Source of the DNA: Pedobacter hiemivivus
GTDB lineage: Bacteria > Bacteroidota > Bacteroidia > Sphingobacteriales > Sphingobacteriaceae
Direction: 5' to 3'
Assembly: GCF_004331685.1 (NCBI RefSeq)
Contig: NZ_SJSM01000004.1
Coordinates: 1 to 64,000, forward strand
DNA: 64,000 nucleotides
Part shown: positions 17,943-26,990 of the stretch, piece after piece
Numbering within the stretch: the first letter of the stretch is position 1
Layout: each line of letters starts with the position of its first letter
Notes under the pieces: model-generated
Database searches by the model: none
Told to the model about the DNA's origin: nothing
What the model saw: the letters and a program-made list of their open reading frames with translations, nothing else
Made by a program: the position numbers and the translations under genes

Positions 17943-18419
17943 TTAGGGATCTAACTTATTATCCTTCACCTTGATATACTTCTCCGTAATTACCCTGTCT
18001 ACTCCTGCTGCTTCAACCTTTTCTATTCCTGTTTGTACCAAGGTATCGTTTTGAATTTTAACCTTAAAATCGAAAGTTTTACCTTCCCAGTTCTTATCAT
18101 TATAAAAGTCTAAAGACTCTGTATACTGGTCGCCGACCAATTTATATTTTCCACCTCCAGCATCAAAATTATTCTTACCGTCTTTGTTTAGCGTTAAATC
18201 ATGTCTCAAAAAGGCAAAATGTGTATCATTGATAATTTTGATCATCCGCTGATTTTTAGTGTAATCAGTAAATGATTCTTGCCCATTCTCAACCGTAGTG
18301 GCCGACACGAGCTGCCAGGTTCCTTTAATTGCAATGGCTTCGGCTTGTTTTTTTTCGTTTCCAGCTGTGCAGGCCAAAAGCACGGTCGCTGAAAATAGTA
18401 GAGCGTGTTTAAATTTCAT
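17943..18419 (-). CDS. Lipocalin-like lipoprotein
   Basis: From the ATG at 18419 the protein has 158 residues and starts with the lipoprotein signal MKFKHALLFSATVLLACTAG, lipobox Cys in LLAC. The body starts with IKGTWQLVSATTVENGQ, the opening of lipocalin-like domains of Bacteroidota, and continues with alternating strands. It should be anchored in the outer or inner membrane facing the periplasm; the ligand is unknown. An ATG eight codons upstream would place residues before the signal and inside a perfect inverted repeat (18426-18466), so I prefer the internal start. Confidence 0.7.
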   Translation of the reverse strand: MKFKHALLFSATVLLACTAGNEKKQAEAIAIKGTWQLVSATTVENGQESFTDYTKNQRMIKIINDTHFAFLRHDLTLNKDGKNNFDAGGGKYKLVGDQYTESLDFYNDKNWEGKTFDFKVKIQNDTLVQTGIEKVEAAGVDRVITEKYIKVKDNKLDP

Positions 18420-18425
18420 ATTTAG

Positions 18426-18466
18426 TTCATAAATAATTAACACATTGTAGTTTAATTATTTATGAA
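18426..18466. promoter_or_regulatory. Perfect 15-bp inverted repeat before the lipoprotein gene
   Basis: Arms 18426-18440 and 18452-18466 are exactly complementary, with an 11-base spacer. The repeat ends seven bases before the start codon at 18419. It contains only one G:C pair per arm, so it is a poor terminator. It is more likely an operator or a 5' leader hairpin that could cover the ribosome start region. Confidence 0.5.
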
Positions 18467-18506
18467 TTAACTACAAATTAAAAATAAAGTTTTAGTCTTT
18501 AAAGCA

Positions 18507-19628
18507 TTAGCGATATATATCGCGCATTCTGAAGTCAAATTGACTCATGATCTGTCGGGTAAGCTCCCGGTATAGCTCATTATAATCTGGTTGGTTATTG
18601 TATGCACCATTAATAATTGCACGTTCTTTATCGCCTAAGGCCCTTGAGTCTCCCGTATATTTACCAGTAATCCTTTCCCAGGTATATTGTGCCGGAATCC
18701 GATCGGCAGCAATTGTTCTGTGGGTAAAGGCATCTGTAATTCTGTAATCCATTACCGCTCTAGAATTCACTATCCTCCTTGTGGCACGTATGGTAGCAGT
18801 TACCGTAATGTTACTCACACTTCCAGCCATTTTATCACTTTTTACAGGAATTTGTTTGGATACTGTATAGGAGTAATTATTACTAGCCAGGTTACTGAAC
18901 CAGATATCGTACATAGAAAGCTCCATATACTGATCTATTCTTCTGCTACCGGGCTGCCTATCATTTAAGCCATAGAATTCGTAATAATTGGAATTGCCAA
19001 TGTTATTTAGATTCCATAAAATATCCCTCTCAAAAAAGCTACCATTGATGTTGTAATACCCAAAACGCTGATCCAGCTTCGTCACCATCACATTGGTAAT
19101 CGCAGCTTCATGAGCCAGCTGCTTCTTTTCGATAACATCTTTATAACCGGGAACATAGCTGTCGGCTAGATTTAAGTTGTCATAAGCTTTACGCGCACTT
19201 GCACGATCGTTACGTTGCAGCAAAGCTATTCCTCTATTGTAATGTGCTTCTGCCGCGGTCAATGCTGCCTGATTTAACTCTGTGGTATAATTTCGGGGAG
19301 TAAAAGCATCAATTTTAAGATTTGCATTTTCGACTGCATCATACATTTTCTGCAGCGATAAATAGCCGTTGTAGATCCCCGCTAGTCGTTCTCCCTTTCT
19401 ACCCTTACCACCTTTTACGGCCATAATATCTTGCTCATACTTTGCTGAGGCCTCCTTATAAGCATCTGGAAGAATTCTTAAAGCATTGGCATCTGAAGGG
19501 TTCTTTTTAAGATCGCTTATCGCTGCATAAAAAGCTTTGCTGTACTCCCCTTTCTCATATAATTTCTGCGGAGATGCACATGAGGAGAGCAATAATGTAA
19601 AGAGTAGTAGTTTAGAGAGAGATTTCAT
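18507..19628 (-). CDS. Hypothetical lipoprotein with TPR-like N-terminal part
   Basis: A 373-residue protein starting with a lipoprotein signal (SKLLLFTLLLSSCAS, Cys17 in SSC). Residues 20-170 contain helical repeats of the tetratricopeptide kind (LYEKGEYSKAFYAAISDLKK; AEAHYNRGIALLQRNDRASA). The second half is beta-rich with no known domain (residues 180-340: SNITVTATIRATRRIVNS). It is probably an outer-membrane-anchored scaffold protein. No enzyme motif is seen. It precedes the lipocalin-like lipoprotein gene by 87 bases with a large inverted repeat between, so the two may be controlled separately. Confidence 0.65.
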   Translation of the reverse strand: MKSLSKLLLFTLLLSSCASPQKLYEKGEYSKAFYAAISDLKKNPSDANALRILPDAYKEASAKYEQDIMAVKGGKGRKGERLAGIYNGYLSLQKMYDAVENANLKIDAFTPRNYTTELNQAALTAAEAHYNRGIALLQRNDRASARKAYDNLNLADSYVPGYKDVIEKKQLAHEAAITNVMVTKLDQRFGYYNINGSFFERDILWNLNNIGNSNYYEFYGLNDRQPGSRRIDQYMELSMYDIWFSNLASNNYSYTVSKQIPVKSDKMAGSVSNITVTATIRATRRIVNSRAVMDYRITDAFTHRTIAADRIPAQYTWERITGKYTGDSRALGDKERAIINGAYNNQPDYNELYRELTRQIMSQFDFRMRDIYR

Positions 19629-19741
19629 AGGAAGATTTTTTTAAACGTAAATAAAGATAAGAATTTACATTGCGTTTAAAAAAATCGGGTGATAGCAAAA
19701 TAGATATCCTGAGTACAGGATACCTACAGCGGCATATTTAA

Positions 19742-20107
19742 CTACAAAGTATCCAGTGTAGTTTTAATGGTCTTTTCTAATGCACTTACAATTGACGCTT
19801 TGTAAGCGACGAAATTGAGCTGACGATTTTCATCAGAATCACTTTCTCTAAGCGTTTTTTTAGCTTCTTTTATAGCTTGTAATTCATTTGTATACAGATC
19901 CATAAAGCTGTCCGCATTTTTATTCTTCAATATTCTCACCGTGTGTGAGTACTTTTCGTAGCTATCTACTAAAATTGCTAAACTTTTCTGATCGTAAGTA
20001 TTTATACTTGCAATTTTAACTATTAGCTGTTCAAGCTTTCCTCTTTCTTTTGCGTAACCCATAATTGCGGTAAATATACCTGTTCCCAATAAAAACTGCA
20101 CCATCAT
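19742..20107 (-). CDS. Hypothetical protein
   Basis: Not recognised. It has 121 residues with a hydrophobic N-terminus (MVQFLLGTGIFTAIMGYA) that can act as a membrane anchor or uncleaved signal, followed by two long amphipathic helices rich in Lys and Glu (AILVDSYEKYSHTVRILKNK; ELQAIKEAKKTLRESDSDEN). The gene lies alone on the minus strand between the TPR-like lipoprotein gene and a small convergent gene, with about 110 bases on the left. Function cannot be inferred. Confidence 0.5.
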   Translation of the reverse strand: MMVQFLLGTGIFTAIMGYAKERGKLEQLIVKIASINTYDQKSLAILVDSYEKYSHTVRILKNKNADSFMDLYTNELQAIKEAKKTLRESDSDENRQLNFVAYKASIVSALEKTIKTTLDTL

Positions 20108-20195
20108 CGCCCATCTTTTCCATATTTTTAATCATTTCATCAAAACATTTTGATTCCTAGTATGTTTATATGGCAACTAACTTATTTTTTCTACC

Positions 20196-20369
20196 ATGAA
20201 AGCAAAAAATAAAGACCCAAAAAGCACAGGGTCTGAGAAAACAAAAGCGTCTCGTAGACCTAGCTATTATTTTCATGCTGATGAGGATTTTCGGGAAGAT
20301 CGGGATTGGATAAAAAATCAAGCTATGGATGTTGCTGACCAAAAGAAACAGATCAAAGCTCTTCCCTAA
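20196..20369 (+). CDS. Small charged hypothetical protein (57 residues)
   Basis: Not recognised. The frame begins MKAKNKDPKSTGSEKTKASR and continues RPSYYFHADEDFREDRDWIK, so it is highly charged and probably soluble and partly disordered. The last 17 bases overlap the end of the stress-protein gene on the other strand. Regular codon use and the Tyr/Phe/Trp-containing second half suggest it is real, but no clear promoter box was found and similarity is unknown. Confidence 0.4.
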   Translation: MKAKNKDPKSTGSEKTKASRRPSYYFHADEDFREDRDWIKNQAMDVADQKKQIKALP

Positions 20370-21432
20370 ACAACAATAAAGGAAGATGTGTATGGTAGGC
20401 TAACTTATTCGTAAGGTTGCGATGTAAAATACTTTCAAAAAAACCATATATTTTGGGAACGGTGATGACCAGATCTGCTTTAATCTTGTCTGCGAATTCC
20501 ATAATTCCAGTGGCCGTATCTTCATGACTAGTATAATGATATTCAGGCTCCCCTCCATCCCACAATAGGTGAAGATCAGAGATCTCCTTAATTGTATCAG
20601 GATTAAATCGTGCCCCATCACGATCTACATTTAAGATGTATAAGGTCGCCCCTAGCGCATCAATCAAACCTTTCATAGCAAGAACAGGGGTCGATTCTGA
20701 TACTCGCCTCAAGTCGCAGGCAAATACGATCTTCTCAATTCTTTTAAATACGGCCACGGGTGGTACAATTAATAAGGGAGCTAGACAATCATTTGCTAAA
20801 TCTAAGGTATTGCTACCTATAAGCACTCTTTCCAGCTTACTCTTTCCAGTAATCCCGACTACCACAAGCCCGGCGCGTTGTTGTTGAACTAGCATGTTTA
20901 CCGCTGTAACCAATGTTCGTTCATCACTTTGAATTTTTATTTCTGTCTTAGGAGATACCAATGGCTGCATCATGTCTTTTAGCTTGGTTAACTTAGTCAA
21001 ACTGTCCTCCGATGAATCTGCAGCTTTAGAACCAACCGGAGTAAAGCCTGTTGGTGGTAATAAAATAGACTCATAGGAATGATACAACATCATGTTCGTC
21101 GTTTTTAACTGTTTACTCAATGCGGCCGCATACATACATGCGTTCTGCGCTGCGTCCGAGAAATCAGTAAGCACCAACATGTGAGTTACACCCTTAAACT
21201 TATCCAGTTGTATTTCAATGGCCGCTTGCAATTCCTGAAATCCAAGATCAGAAATCTTTCTTTCACCACGCTTTACAATCGTCCATACTCCATCTAACGA
21301 ACGATTCATTAGAATCGGACTAGGCTCATTTGTTACCATTTCCACCTTAAATTGACGGTAATGGTCAAATGCAGTGACAATAGCGCTTAAATCAAGACAA
21401 CCCGTCGTGAATTCTACAGAAAATGTTTCCAT
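20353..21432 (-). CDS. Tandem universal stress protein
   Basis: A 359-residue protein with an N-terminal extension of about 80 residues and two UspA domains. The first (from THMLVLTDFSDAAQNACMYA) has the ATP-loop-like VVVGITGKSKLERVLIGSNT; the second starts at KIVFACDLRR and has a degenerate loop. It probably binds ATP or acts as a stress-linked chaperone-like protein in the cytoplasm; the exact role is unknown. The start at 21432 is preceded by AAGGAGAT (21439-21446), a strong Shine-Dalgarno site that is rare in this window and points to efficient translation. Confidence 0.85.
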   Translation of the reverse strand: METFSVEFTTGCLDLSAIVTAFDHYRQFKVEMVTNEPSPILMNRSLDGVWTIVKRGERKISDLGFQELQAAIEIQLDKFKGVTHMLVLTDFSDAAQNACMYAAALSKQLKTTNMMLYHSYESILLPPTGFTPVGSKAADSSEDSLTKLTKLKDMMQPLVSPKTEIKIQSDERTLVTAVNMLVQQQRAGLVVVGITGKSKLERVLIGSNTLDLANDCLAPLLIVPPVAVFKRIEKIVFACDLRRVSESTPVLAMKGLIDALGATLYILNVDRDGARFNPDTIKEISDLHLLWDGGEPEYHYTSHEDTATGIMEFADKIKADLVITVPKIYGFFESILHRNLTNKLAYHTHLPLLLFREEL

Positions 21433-21641
21433 TATATGATCTCCTTAATGAGAATTAAAATCCTCTATGTAACGAGCGTTAAAAAGATGCAAAAAATCAG
21501 ACTCATAAATGAAACCCGCTTTTGGTAAAGAACAAATACTGATGACAACAGTTTTATAAAAAAAAACAAACTACTTTTTTTTATAGCTGTTCTTACGATG
21601 TGGTTGGAATAAGCCAGCTGCAAAAATTGGAGGACACCGAA

Positions 21642-22751
21642 ATGGCATTGGCAAATTCCGCTCCACTTTCTGAACATATTATCCGGCAAATCCATGAGCA
21701 TGGACCTATATCTTTCCATGATTATATGGAGGCTTGTTTGTATCATCCTCAAATGGGGTATTACACATCAAGCCCCCATATCATTGGGGAAAAAGGTGAC
21801 TTTTATACCAGCACCACCCTCAGCCCTGTGTTTGGCATAATGGTAGCAAAACAGCTAGAGGAGATGTGGGTGCATATGGGTAGTCCCGCCTTTACCATTG
21901 TAGAATATGGTGCGGGTACTGGTGAGCTCTGCAAATCTATCCTTAATCATTTAAAGAACAATGAAAGGATGTACAAAGAGCTGCGCTACTGCATCATAGA
22001 GAAGAGCCCGGTAATGTGTGATCAAGAAGCTGAACATTTATCTGAAAAGGTGGAATGGTACAATTCAATTCAAGAAATTAAAGAGATAAATGGCTGTATC
22101 TTATCAAATGAACTAGTCGATAATTTTGCCGTTCACCGCGTAGTGATGCAGCACGAACTGATGGAAGTGTATGTAAACCACAAAAATGGTTTTGCGGAAA
22201 CCTTACTCCCAGCTAATCCAGCGCTCAAAAACTACTTATTAGAATTGAATATAGATCTTCCAAGAGGATACTGTACAGAAATTAATTTGGAGGCACTAGA
22301 CTGGATGGCCGAAATTGCTTCAGCGCTCAACAGCGGTTATGTGCTTACTATCGATTATGGTTTTCAGAATTCAGAGTTGTACAAAGCCAGTAAAAGTCAG
22401 GGTACACTCCTCTGTTACCACCAACATGCAATAAATGATTCTCCGTATGAGCATATTGGCGAACAAGACATGACTTGCCATATTAATTTTTCTGCCTTAG
22501 CACATTGGGGGGCAAAAGACGGATTAGCAACATGCGGACTTACCAATCAAGGATATTTTTTAATGTCATTTGGCTTTAGAGAACACCTGGTCAAATCTTT
22601 GGCCGAAGAAAAAGATGTTCTCCGTGCTGCGGCACAAGTCGCAGCCATAAGTCATACCCTTTTACTGGATATGGGGAGTAAGTACAAGGTGCTTATCCAG
22701 CAAAAGGGCGTAAAGCCAGAGAAACTGTCCGGACTTGCCTATTGCATTTAA
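21642..22751 (+). CDS. MidA/NDUFAF7-family SAM-dependent methyltransferase
   Basis: From the ATG at 21642 the protein has 369 residues and begins MALANSAPLSEHIIRQI. Family signs are the conserved opening ISFHDYMEACLYHPQMGYY, the segment GDFYTSTTLSPVFG and motif I VEYGAGTGELCKS. An LSNELVDNFAVHR stretch follows the third strand and LTIDYGF lies before the C-terminal part. The mitochondrial relative NDUFAF7 methylates an arginine of a complex I subunit; bacterial members are presumed protein arginine methyltransferases, target unknown. Start codons further upstream add 14 residues without family likeness. It stands alone, divergent from the stress-protein gene. Confidence 0.85.
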   Translation: MALANSAPLSEHIIRQIHEHGPISFHDYMEACLYHPQMGYYTSSPHIIGEKGDFYTSTTLSPVFGIMVAKQLEEMWVHMGSPAFTIVEYGAGTGELCKSILNHLKNNERMYKELRYCIIEKSPVMCDQEAEHLSEKVEWYNSIQEIKEINGCILSNELVDNFAVHRVVMQHELMEVYVNHKNGFAETLLPANPALKNYLLELNIDLPRGYCTEINLEALDWMAEIASALNSGYVLTIDYGFQNSELYKASKSQGTLLCYHQHAINDSPYEHIGEQDMTCHINFSALAHWGAKDGLATCGLTNQGYFLMSFGFREHLVKSLAEEKDVLRAAAQVAAISHTLLLDMGSKYKVLIQQKGVKPEKLSGLAYCI

Positions 22752-22867
22752 TATGCGATGCTATTTGTCGCATATCACCCCTTAAATTGTCGATTATACA
22801 ATCAAGAATGGTTGTAAACAACAGTAACTTAGTGTAGATAAATACAAAAACTTAAAGCTTAACAGTT

Positions 22868-23710
22868 ATGAAAAATTCCATTTATCCTTGTCTAACTATC
22901 CGAGGTAAAATTGTAGAAGCAGCGGATTTTTATATCCAAACTTTTGGAGAAGGGAAAATCAATCAAACCTCATCATTTGTTATACAAATTGAATTGAGCG
23001 GAGAAAAATTCATGTTACTTAACGATGGGCCGTCTACAAATCCTAATCCCGCCATTTCATTTATGGTTATCTGTGAATCTGCAGAAGAAACAGAAAAATA
23101 CTGGAATAAATTGATTGAAGGCGGAAGTATACTTATGCCATTGGACAGCTATGATTGGAGTCCTAAATATGGTTGGGTGCAAGATAAATACGGGGTATCC
23201 TGGCAATTGTACACCGGAGATAAAGCAGATACACCGCAAAAATTCTGCCCCACTTTAATGTTTACAGGTGACAAAGCGGGTCAGGCCGAAAACGCCGTAA
23301 ATTATTATACACAGTTGTTTCCAAATTCTAGCATCCAAGGCATCATGAAATACGCTGAAGGCGATAAAGAAAGTGTTGATTTTGTGAAACATGCCCAATT
23401 TAAAATCAATGATTTTGTAGCTATGGCCATGGACAGCTCTGCCGAACATGGCTTCAGCTTTAATGATGCCATCTCGCTAGTTGTAGAGTGTGAAACGCAG
23501 GATGAAATCGACAACTACTGGGACTTGTTAACCGCTAATGGCGGCTATGAAGTTGCTTGTGGTTGGTTAACTGACAAATATGGGGTAAGCTGGCAGATTG
23601 TACCAAAATCATTAGGGAAATTGGTTACTGACCCAGCCCGTACACAAAACGTGATGAAGGTAATGATGCAAATGAAAAAACTGGTTATCGCGGACCTGGA
23701 GAATGCATAA
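22868..23710 (+). CDS. Two-domain VOC (PhnB-like) protein
   Basis: A 280-residue protein made of two PhnB-like halves. The first starts IYPCLTIRGKIVEAADFYIQ and ends in KYGWVQDKYGVSWQLYTG. The second starts CPTLMFTGDKAGQAENAVNY and ends in CGWLTDKYGVSWQIVPKSLG. Both halves keep the W-V/L-x-D-K-Y-G-V-S-W-Q block. The fold is that of the vicinal oxygen chelate family (glyoxalases, dioxygenases). Its metal ligands are not clear here, and PhnB-like members have no proven reaction. The tandem form arose by duplication. No neighbour suggests a pathway. Confidence 0.82.
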   Translation: MKNSIYPCLTIRGKIVEAADFYIQTFGEGKINQTSSFVIQIELSGEKFMLLNDGPSTNPNPAISFMVICESAEETEKYWNKLIEGGSILMPLDSYDWSPKYGWVQDKYGVSWQLYTGDKADTPQKFCPTLMFTGDKAGQAENAVNYYTQLFPNSSIQGIMKYAEGDKESVDFVKHAQFKINDFVAMAMDSSAEHGFSFNDAISLVVECETQDEIDNYWDLLTANGGYEVACGWLTDKYGVSWQIVPKSLGKLVTDPARTQNVMKVMMQMKKLVIADLENA

Positions 23711-23730
23711 TATATTGCAAATCGCATACC

Positions 23731-23922
23731 TTATTCAAGAGGTATGCGGTTTGCATTAGCTTCGAGCCACATATCAAAGGATTGCAATTCCGGATTTAAC
23801 ACTTTGGAATATTTCACATCACGCACACCATTACACACTTCATCAAAATCGCGATAAAACTGGAACATATTCCCTAAATCATCAGCCCCAGGAAAACCTA
23901 AACCCCGATATTGATCATACAT
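23731..23922 (-). pseudogene. NmrA-like oxidoreductase, C-terminal remnant
   Basis: Sixty-three codons resembling the end of NmrA/SDR-a5-type NAD(P)-binding proteins: GLGFPGADDLGNMFQFYRDF, then KVLNPELQSFDMWLEAN and RIPLE before the stop. The nucleotide-binding domain with GxxGxxG is absent; upstream the frame enters the L,D-transpeptidase gene, with an 8-base overlap. It is probably what is left of a larger gene after a deletion that joined it to the transpeptidase gene. Translation from the ATG at 23922 could still give a short peptide. Confidence 0.6.
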
Positions 23923-24706
23923 TATCCTCGCTCCCCGCCCAAGGTTTTAAGGTACTCATCATTGTTTCATCAAGGTATTTTGAATTAAAATGTTCCTCAC
24001 TAGAATTAATAAACAAAACTGTTCCACCCCCAATGTTATCGATTACTTTATTAACTACTGATTGTGGTACTGCCGGGCATCCTTGGCTTCTACCTAATCT
24101 ACCTAAAGCAGAAATAGTTTGCGGGCCAACATAATTTGCCCCATGCACCACTATAGCACGCTTTCGCGCATTAGAATTAAAGCCTTCATCCATTCCATCC
24201 AACCTTAAGGAACGACCGTGCTTCCCATTATAAGTTTCTCCGGTTATATAAAAACCCAGACTACTTTTGAGGGATTCGCTCGTATTAGAAAAATCTACCG
24301 CTTTATCGCCACCACTAGCCTGTCCATGGGCCACCCAGGTATTCAACAATAAAGTTTTTTTATGAAGGTCTATAATCCACAAACGTTTTTCAGTACTCTT
24401 CATGTCAAAGTCCGCGATGGTAACCACAGATTTATCTCCGTCGACTTTTCCTAAATTTTTAAGATTAAAGAAGCCTGTAACTGCCTTTTCAAAAACTTCT
24501 AGCTTCAAGCCACTAGCTTCCAAATTAACACTATCGTACAATTTACTAATGTAATTGTTGTACAGCGAGTCACTGTTTACGATTTTACTTGGTTGTATTG
24601 TTGTTGTTGGTTGTATTTCCGTCTTTTTCACTGATCTCCAGCTGATTGTAGTCAAAGCCAATATAATAACAATTGGCGTCCACAACCCTAAAATGCATTT
24701 TCTCAT
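23915..24706 (-). CDS. Murein L,D-transpeptidase catalytic domain family protein
   Basis: A 263-residue protein with an N-terminal membrane segment (GLWTPIVIILALTTISW) as anchor or signal. The catalytic part contains HGANYVG and GRSQGCPAVPQ, where the cysteine is the nucleophile and the first motif holds the His, as in YkuD-like L,D-transpeptidases of this subfamily. It should form or edit 3-3 cross-links, or attach ligands to peptidoglycan, in the periplasm. The last residues (GSEDNV) lie at the junction with the NmrA remnant, so the natural C-terminus may have been altered. Confidence 0.82.
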   Translation of the reverse strand: MRKCILGLWTPIVIILALTTISWRSVKKTEIQPTTTIQPSKIVNSDSLYNNYISKLYDSVNLEASGLKLEVFEKAVTGFFNLKNLGKVDGDKSVVTIADFDMKSTEKRLWIIDLHKKTLLLNTWVAHGQASGGDKAVDFSNTSESLKSSLGFYITGETYNGKHGRSLRLDGMDEGFNSNARKRAIVVHGANYVGPQTISALGRLGRSQGCPAVPQSVVNKVIDNIGGGTVLFINSSEEHFNSKYLDETMMSTLKPWAGSEDNV

Positions 24707-24897
24707 CCTATAGAGTTACTTAGCTTTAAAAAATAAATATGTTTAAGTAAGAGGTTTATGCAGATGTGGTTTTTTAATTGGTTTAAGGTTTAACTTGGGG
24801 CAAATGTAACAATTTTATTTCACGTAACTAGCTATATATTTAACAATTACCTTAAGGTGACTTTAAAGTACACGTTGCTTTCCACAACAAATAAGCA

Positions 24898-25974
24898 CTA
24901 ATTCTCGTCAATAACCTTCAATAGCAACGCTAGATCTTTTTCATTATTATAAAAATGAAAAGCTACTCTTAAGCCTTCGCCACGTGGTAAAGCCAATATT
25001 TTGGCATCATTTATTCTTTTTGTCAACTCGATATTCGTTGAAATGTTGAATATTGTTGAATGTGAAGTTCTTTCCGTTACCGATCTGGAAAGAAGCCCTC
25101 TATCCATAAAGGCATTTTTCGCAGTTTCAGCTAATGTGTGTAATCGTTTTTCAATAAAATCTAAGCCAAGCCCTTCTAAAAGCAATATAGATTGTTTCAG
25201 CGTGCCAAAGTTTAGTGTGTCTAAATGTCCCGGTTCAAAACAAAGCGATAGTAATTTTCTGTCTTTTAAAAAAGGCTCCTTAGGTAAGGTATAATGCAAT
25301 CGATCCTGATATAGATATTTATACACCTCTTCCTTAATGAGCACAAATCCATTACCGTAACCAGCAAGCATCCATTTGTAGCCACTGCTGATCAGCACAT
25401 CTAATCCTGATTCTTGAAAATTAAAATTCTCTGTACCACAAAATTGAGTTCCATCAGCAACAATCAGCATATTCGGATATTCGGCTTTTAATCTTTTTAC
25501 AAAATTAAGATCGATTTTAATCCCGCTAATGTATTGAACCAAGCTTATGGCCAATACAGATGGTTTAAAGACTTTTATTTTAGCTAATATATTTTGCTCA
25601 AGGTCTTCGTTTAGTTCGGCGTATTCACAACTAAACCCTCTACTTTCGACAGGATAATTTACAGAAGGATAATCACTATTGATCAGTAAAAACGTATGAT
25701 CACTGGACAATCCATCTAAGAAAATATTAAATGCAATAGAAAAATTCTGCACAAGAAAGGTGTTTTCTACCTTACCTTTAAAAAACCGAGATACCTGCTG
25801 CCTTACATCCTTTAAAAAGTCAGCTTGCTGTAAGCGAAATTCACTTCCACGTCGCATAAAATCTTCATCATGAGCTCTCCTCCATTCTTGTATGGATTGT
25901 GATAAAATACCAGAACTGGCGGTATTGAGGTAGGTATAGCGCTCTAATACTGGGAATTGTGCTGAAATGTCCAT
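24898..25974 (-). CDS. Class V aminotransferase (PLP enzyme)
   Basis: A 358-residue fold-type I enzyme like cysteine desulphurases and isopenicillin-N-epimerase-like proteins. It starts with the family opening FPVLERYTYLNTASSGILS. The cofactor-binding Asp is in MLIVADGTQFCGT and the Schiff-base lysine in SSGYKWMLAGYGNGF. It lacks the C-terminal active-site loop with catalytic Cys of typical IscS/SufS, so desulphurase activity is not supported. The reaction is unknown. It is a single gene, divergent from a methyltransferase gene. Confidence 0.82.
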   Translation of the reverse strand: MDISAQFPVLERYTYLNTASSGILSQSIQEWRRAHDEDFMRRGSEFRLQQADFLKDVRQQVSRFFKGKVENTFLVQNFSIAFNIFLDGLSSDHTFLLINSDYPSVNYPVESRGFSCEYAELNEDLEQNILAKIKVFKPSVLAISLVQYISGIKIDLNFVKRLKAEYPNMLIVADGTQFCGTENFNFQESGLDVLISSGYKWMLAGYGNGFVLIKEEVYKYLYQDRLHYTLPKEPFLKDRKLLSLCFEPGHLDTLNFGTLKQSILLLEGLGLDFIEKRLHTLAETAKNAFMDRGLLSRSVTERTSHSTIFNISTNIELTKRINDAKILALPRGEGLRVAFHFYNNEKDLALLLKVIDEN

Positions 25975-26057
25975 ATAGCAAATGTAAAAAACTTAAAACT
26001 CTTTTCGTTGTTTTTCATGGCGAAGTAAATACTTTCTTCCATTAAAAATCTAAGATC

Positions 26058-26903
26058 ATGAATCAAGAACTCGAAATCATACGTGACCAGCAACAAGAGG
26101 TATGGAATAAATTTTCGGCAGGCTGGAAAAAATGGGATACGCTTACCATGGACTTTTTAAAGCCTGTAGGTGATGAAATGATCCGATTACTTAATCCTAA
26201 AGGTAATGATATGGTACTCGATATTGCTTCGGGTACTGGCGAACCAGGCTTAACTATTGCATCCATGCTCACAAATGGAAAAGTCACACTCACAGATCTT
26301 TCGGCCGACATGCTTGAGATAGCTCGTGAAAATGGAGCAGACAGAGGGATTAAAAACATTGAAACCATTGTTTGTGATGTTTGTGAACTGCCATTTGAAG
26401 ACCATACATTTGATGTTATAAGTTGTCGATTTGGTTTCATGTTTTTCCCAGATATGCTACTTGCAATTAAGGAAATGGCCCGTGTACTGAAACCTGGGGG
26501 AAGAATCGTTACTGCTGTTTGGAATATCCCTGAGAAAAACTTCTGGGTAACGGCCTCCATGGGTGTAATCCGCAAAAATATGGATATACCTGTACCTCCT
26601 CCTGAGGCTCCGGGAATGTTTCGCTGTGCCGAAGCGGGCATGATGTCTGATTTATTCAAACAGGCAGGCTTAACAAATATTTCAGAAAAAGAGGTTGCAG
26701 GAAAAATGAATTGCGGAACCACGGATACTTACTGGAATCTGATGACTGATGTAGCTGCACCTGTTGTTGCAGCACTTAGTAAAGCGGATCAGGCTACGAA
26801 GAACAAAATAAAAGCTGAAGTATATGAAACAATAAATCAAAAGTACGCTGATGGAGATGTTGTTATTGACTCTAGTGCTATTGTAATTTATGCCGAGAAA
26901 TGA
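26058..26903 (+). CDS. Class I SAM-dependent methyltransferase, UbiE/Coq5-like
   Basis: The 281-residue protein has motif I VLDIASGTGEPGLTIAS, acidic loop TLTDLSADML, motif II FDVISCRFGFMFFPD and motif III RVLKPGGRIVTAVWN. This places it with small-molecule methyltransferases near UbiE/Coq5. Menaquinone synthesis would use UbiE, but the sequence differs from the standard UbiE (it begins with a long N-terminal helix IIRDQQQEVWNKFSAGW-like), so a different acceptor is likely. A small dimeric-barrel-type protein gene follows after 87 bases on the same strand and may be its partner. Confidence 0.82.
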   Translation: MNQELEIIRDQQQEVWNKFSAGWKKWDTLTMDFLKPVGDEMIRLLNPKGNDMVLDIASGTGEPGLTIASMLTNGKVTLTDLSADMLEIARENGADRGIKNIETIVCDVCELPFEDHTFDVISCRFGFMFFPDMLLAIKEMARVLKPGGRIVTAVWNIPEKNFWVTASMGVIRKNMDIPVPPPEAPGMFRCAEAGMMSDLFKQAGLTNISEKEVAGKMNCGTTDTYWNLMTDVAAPVVAALSKADQATKNKIKAEVYETINQKYADGDVVIDSSAIVIYAEK

Positions 26904-26990
26904 CCTTCCAACTCGTATGCAAAATTTAAATATATATAAAAAACTAAAAACTGAACAAGGTGTTTGCAGTACGTACTAAATTAAAATACA

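Noticed and set aside
26063..26722. 219-codon frame on the minus strand
   Set aside because: Fully antisense to the methyltransferase gene at 26058, which has all motifs in order; the antisense protein is Ser/Ile/Pro-rich without domains.
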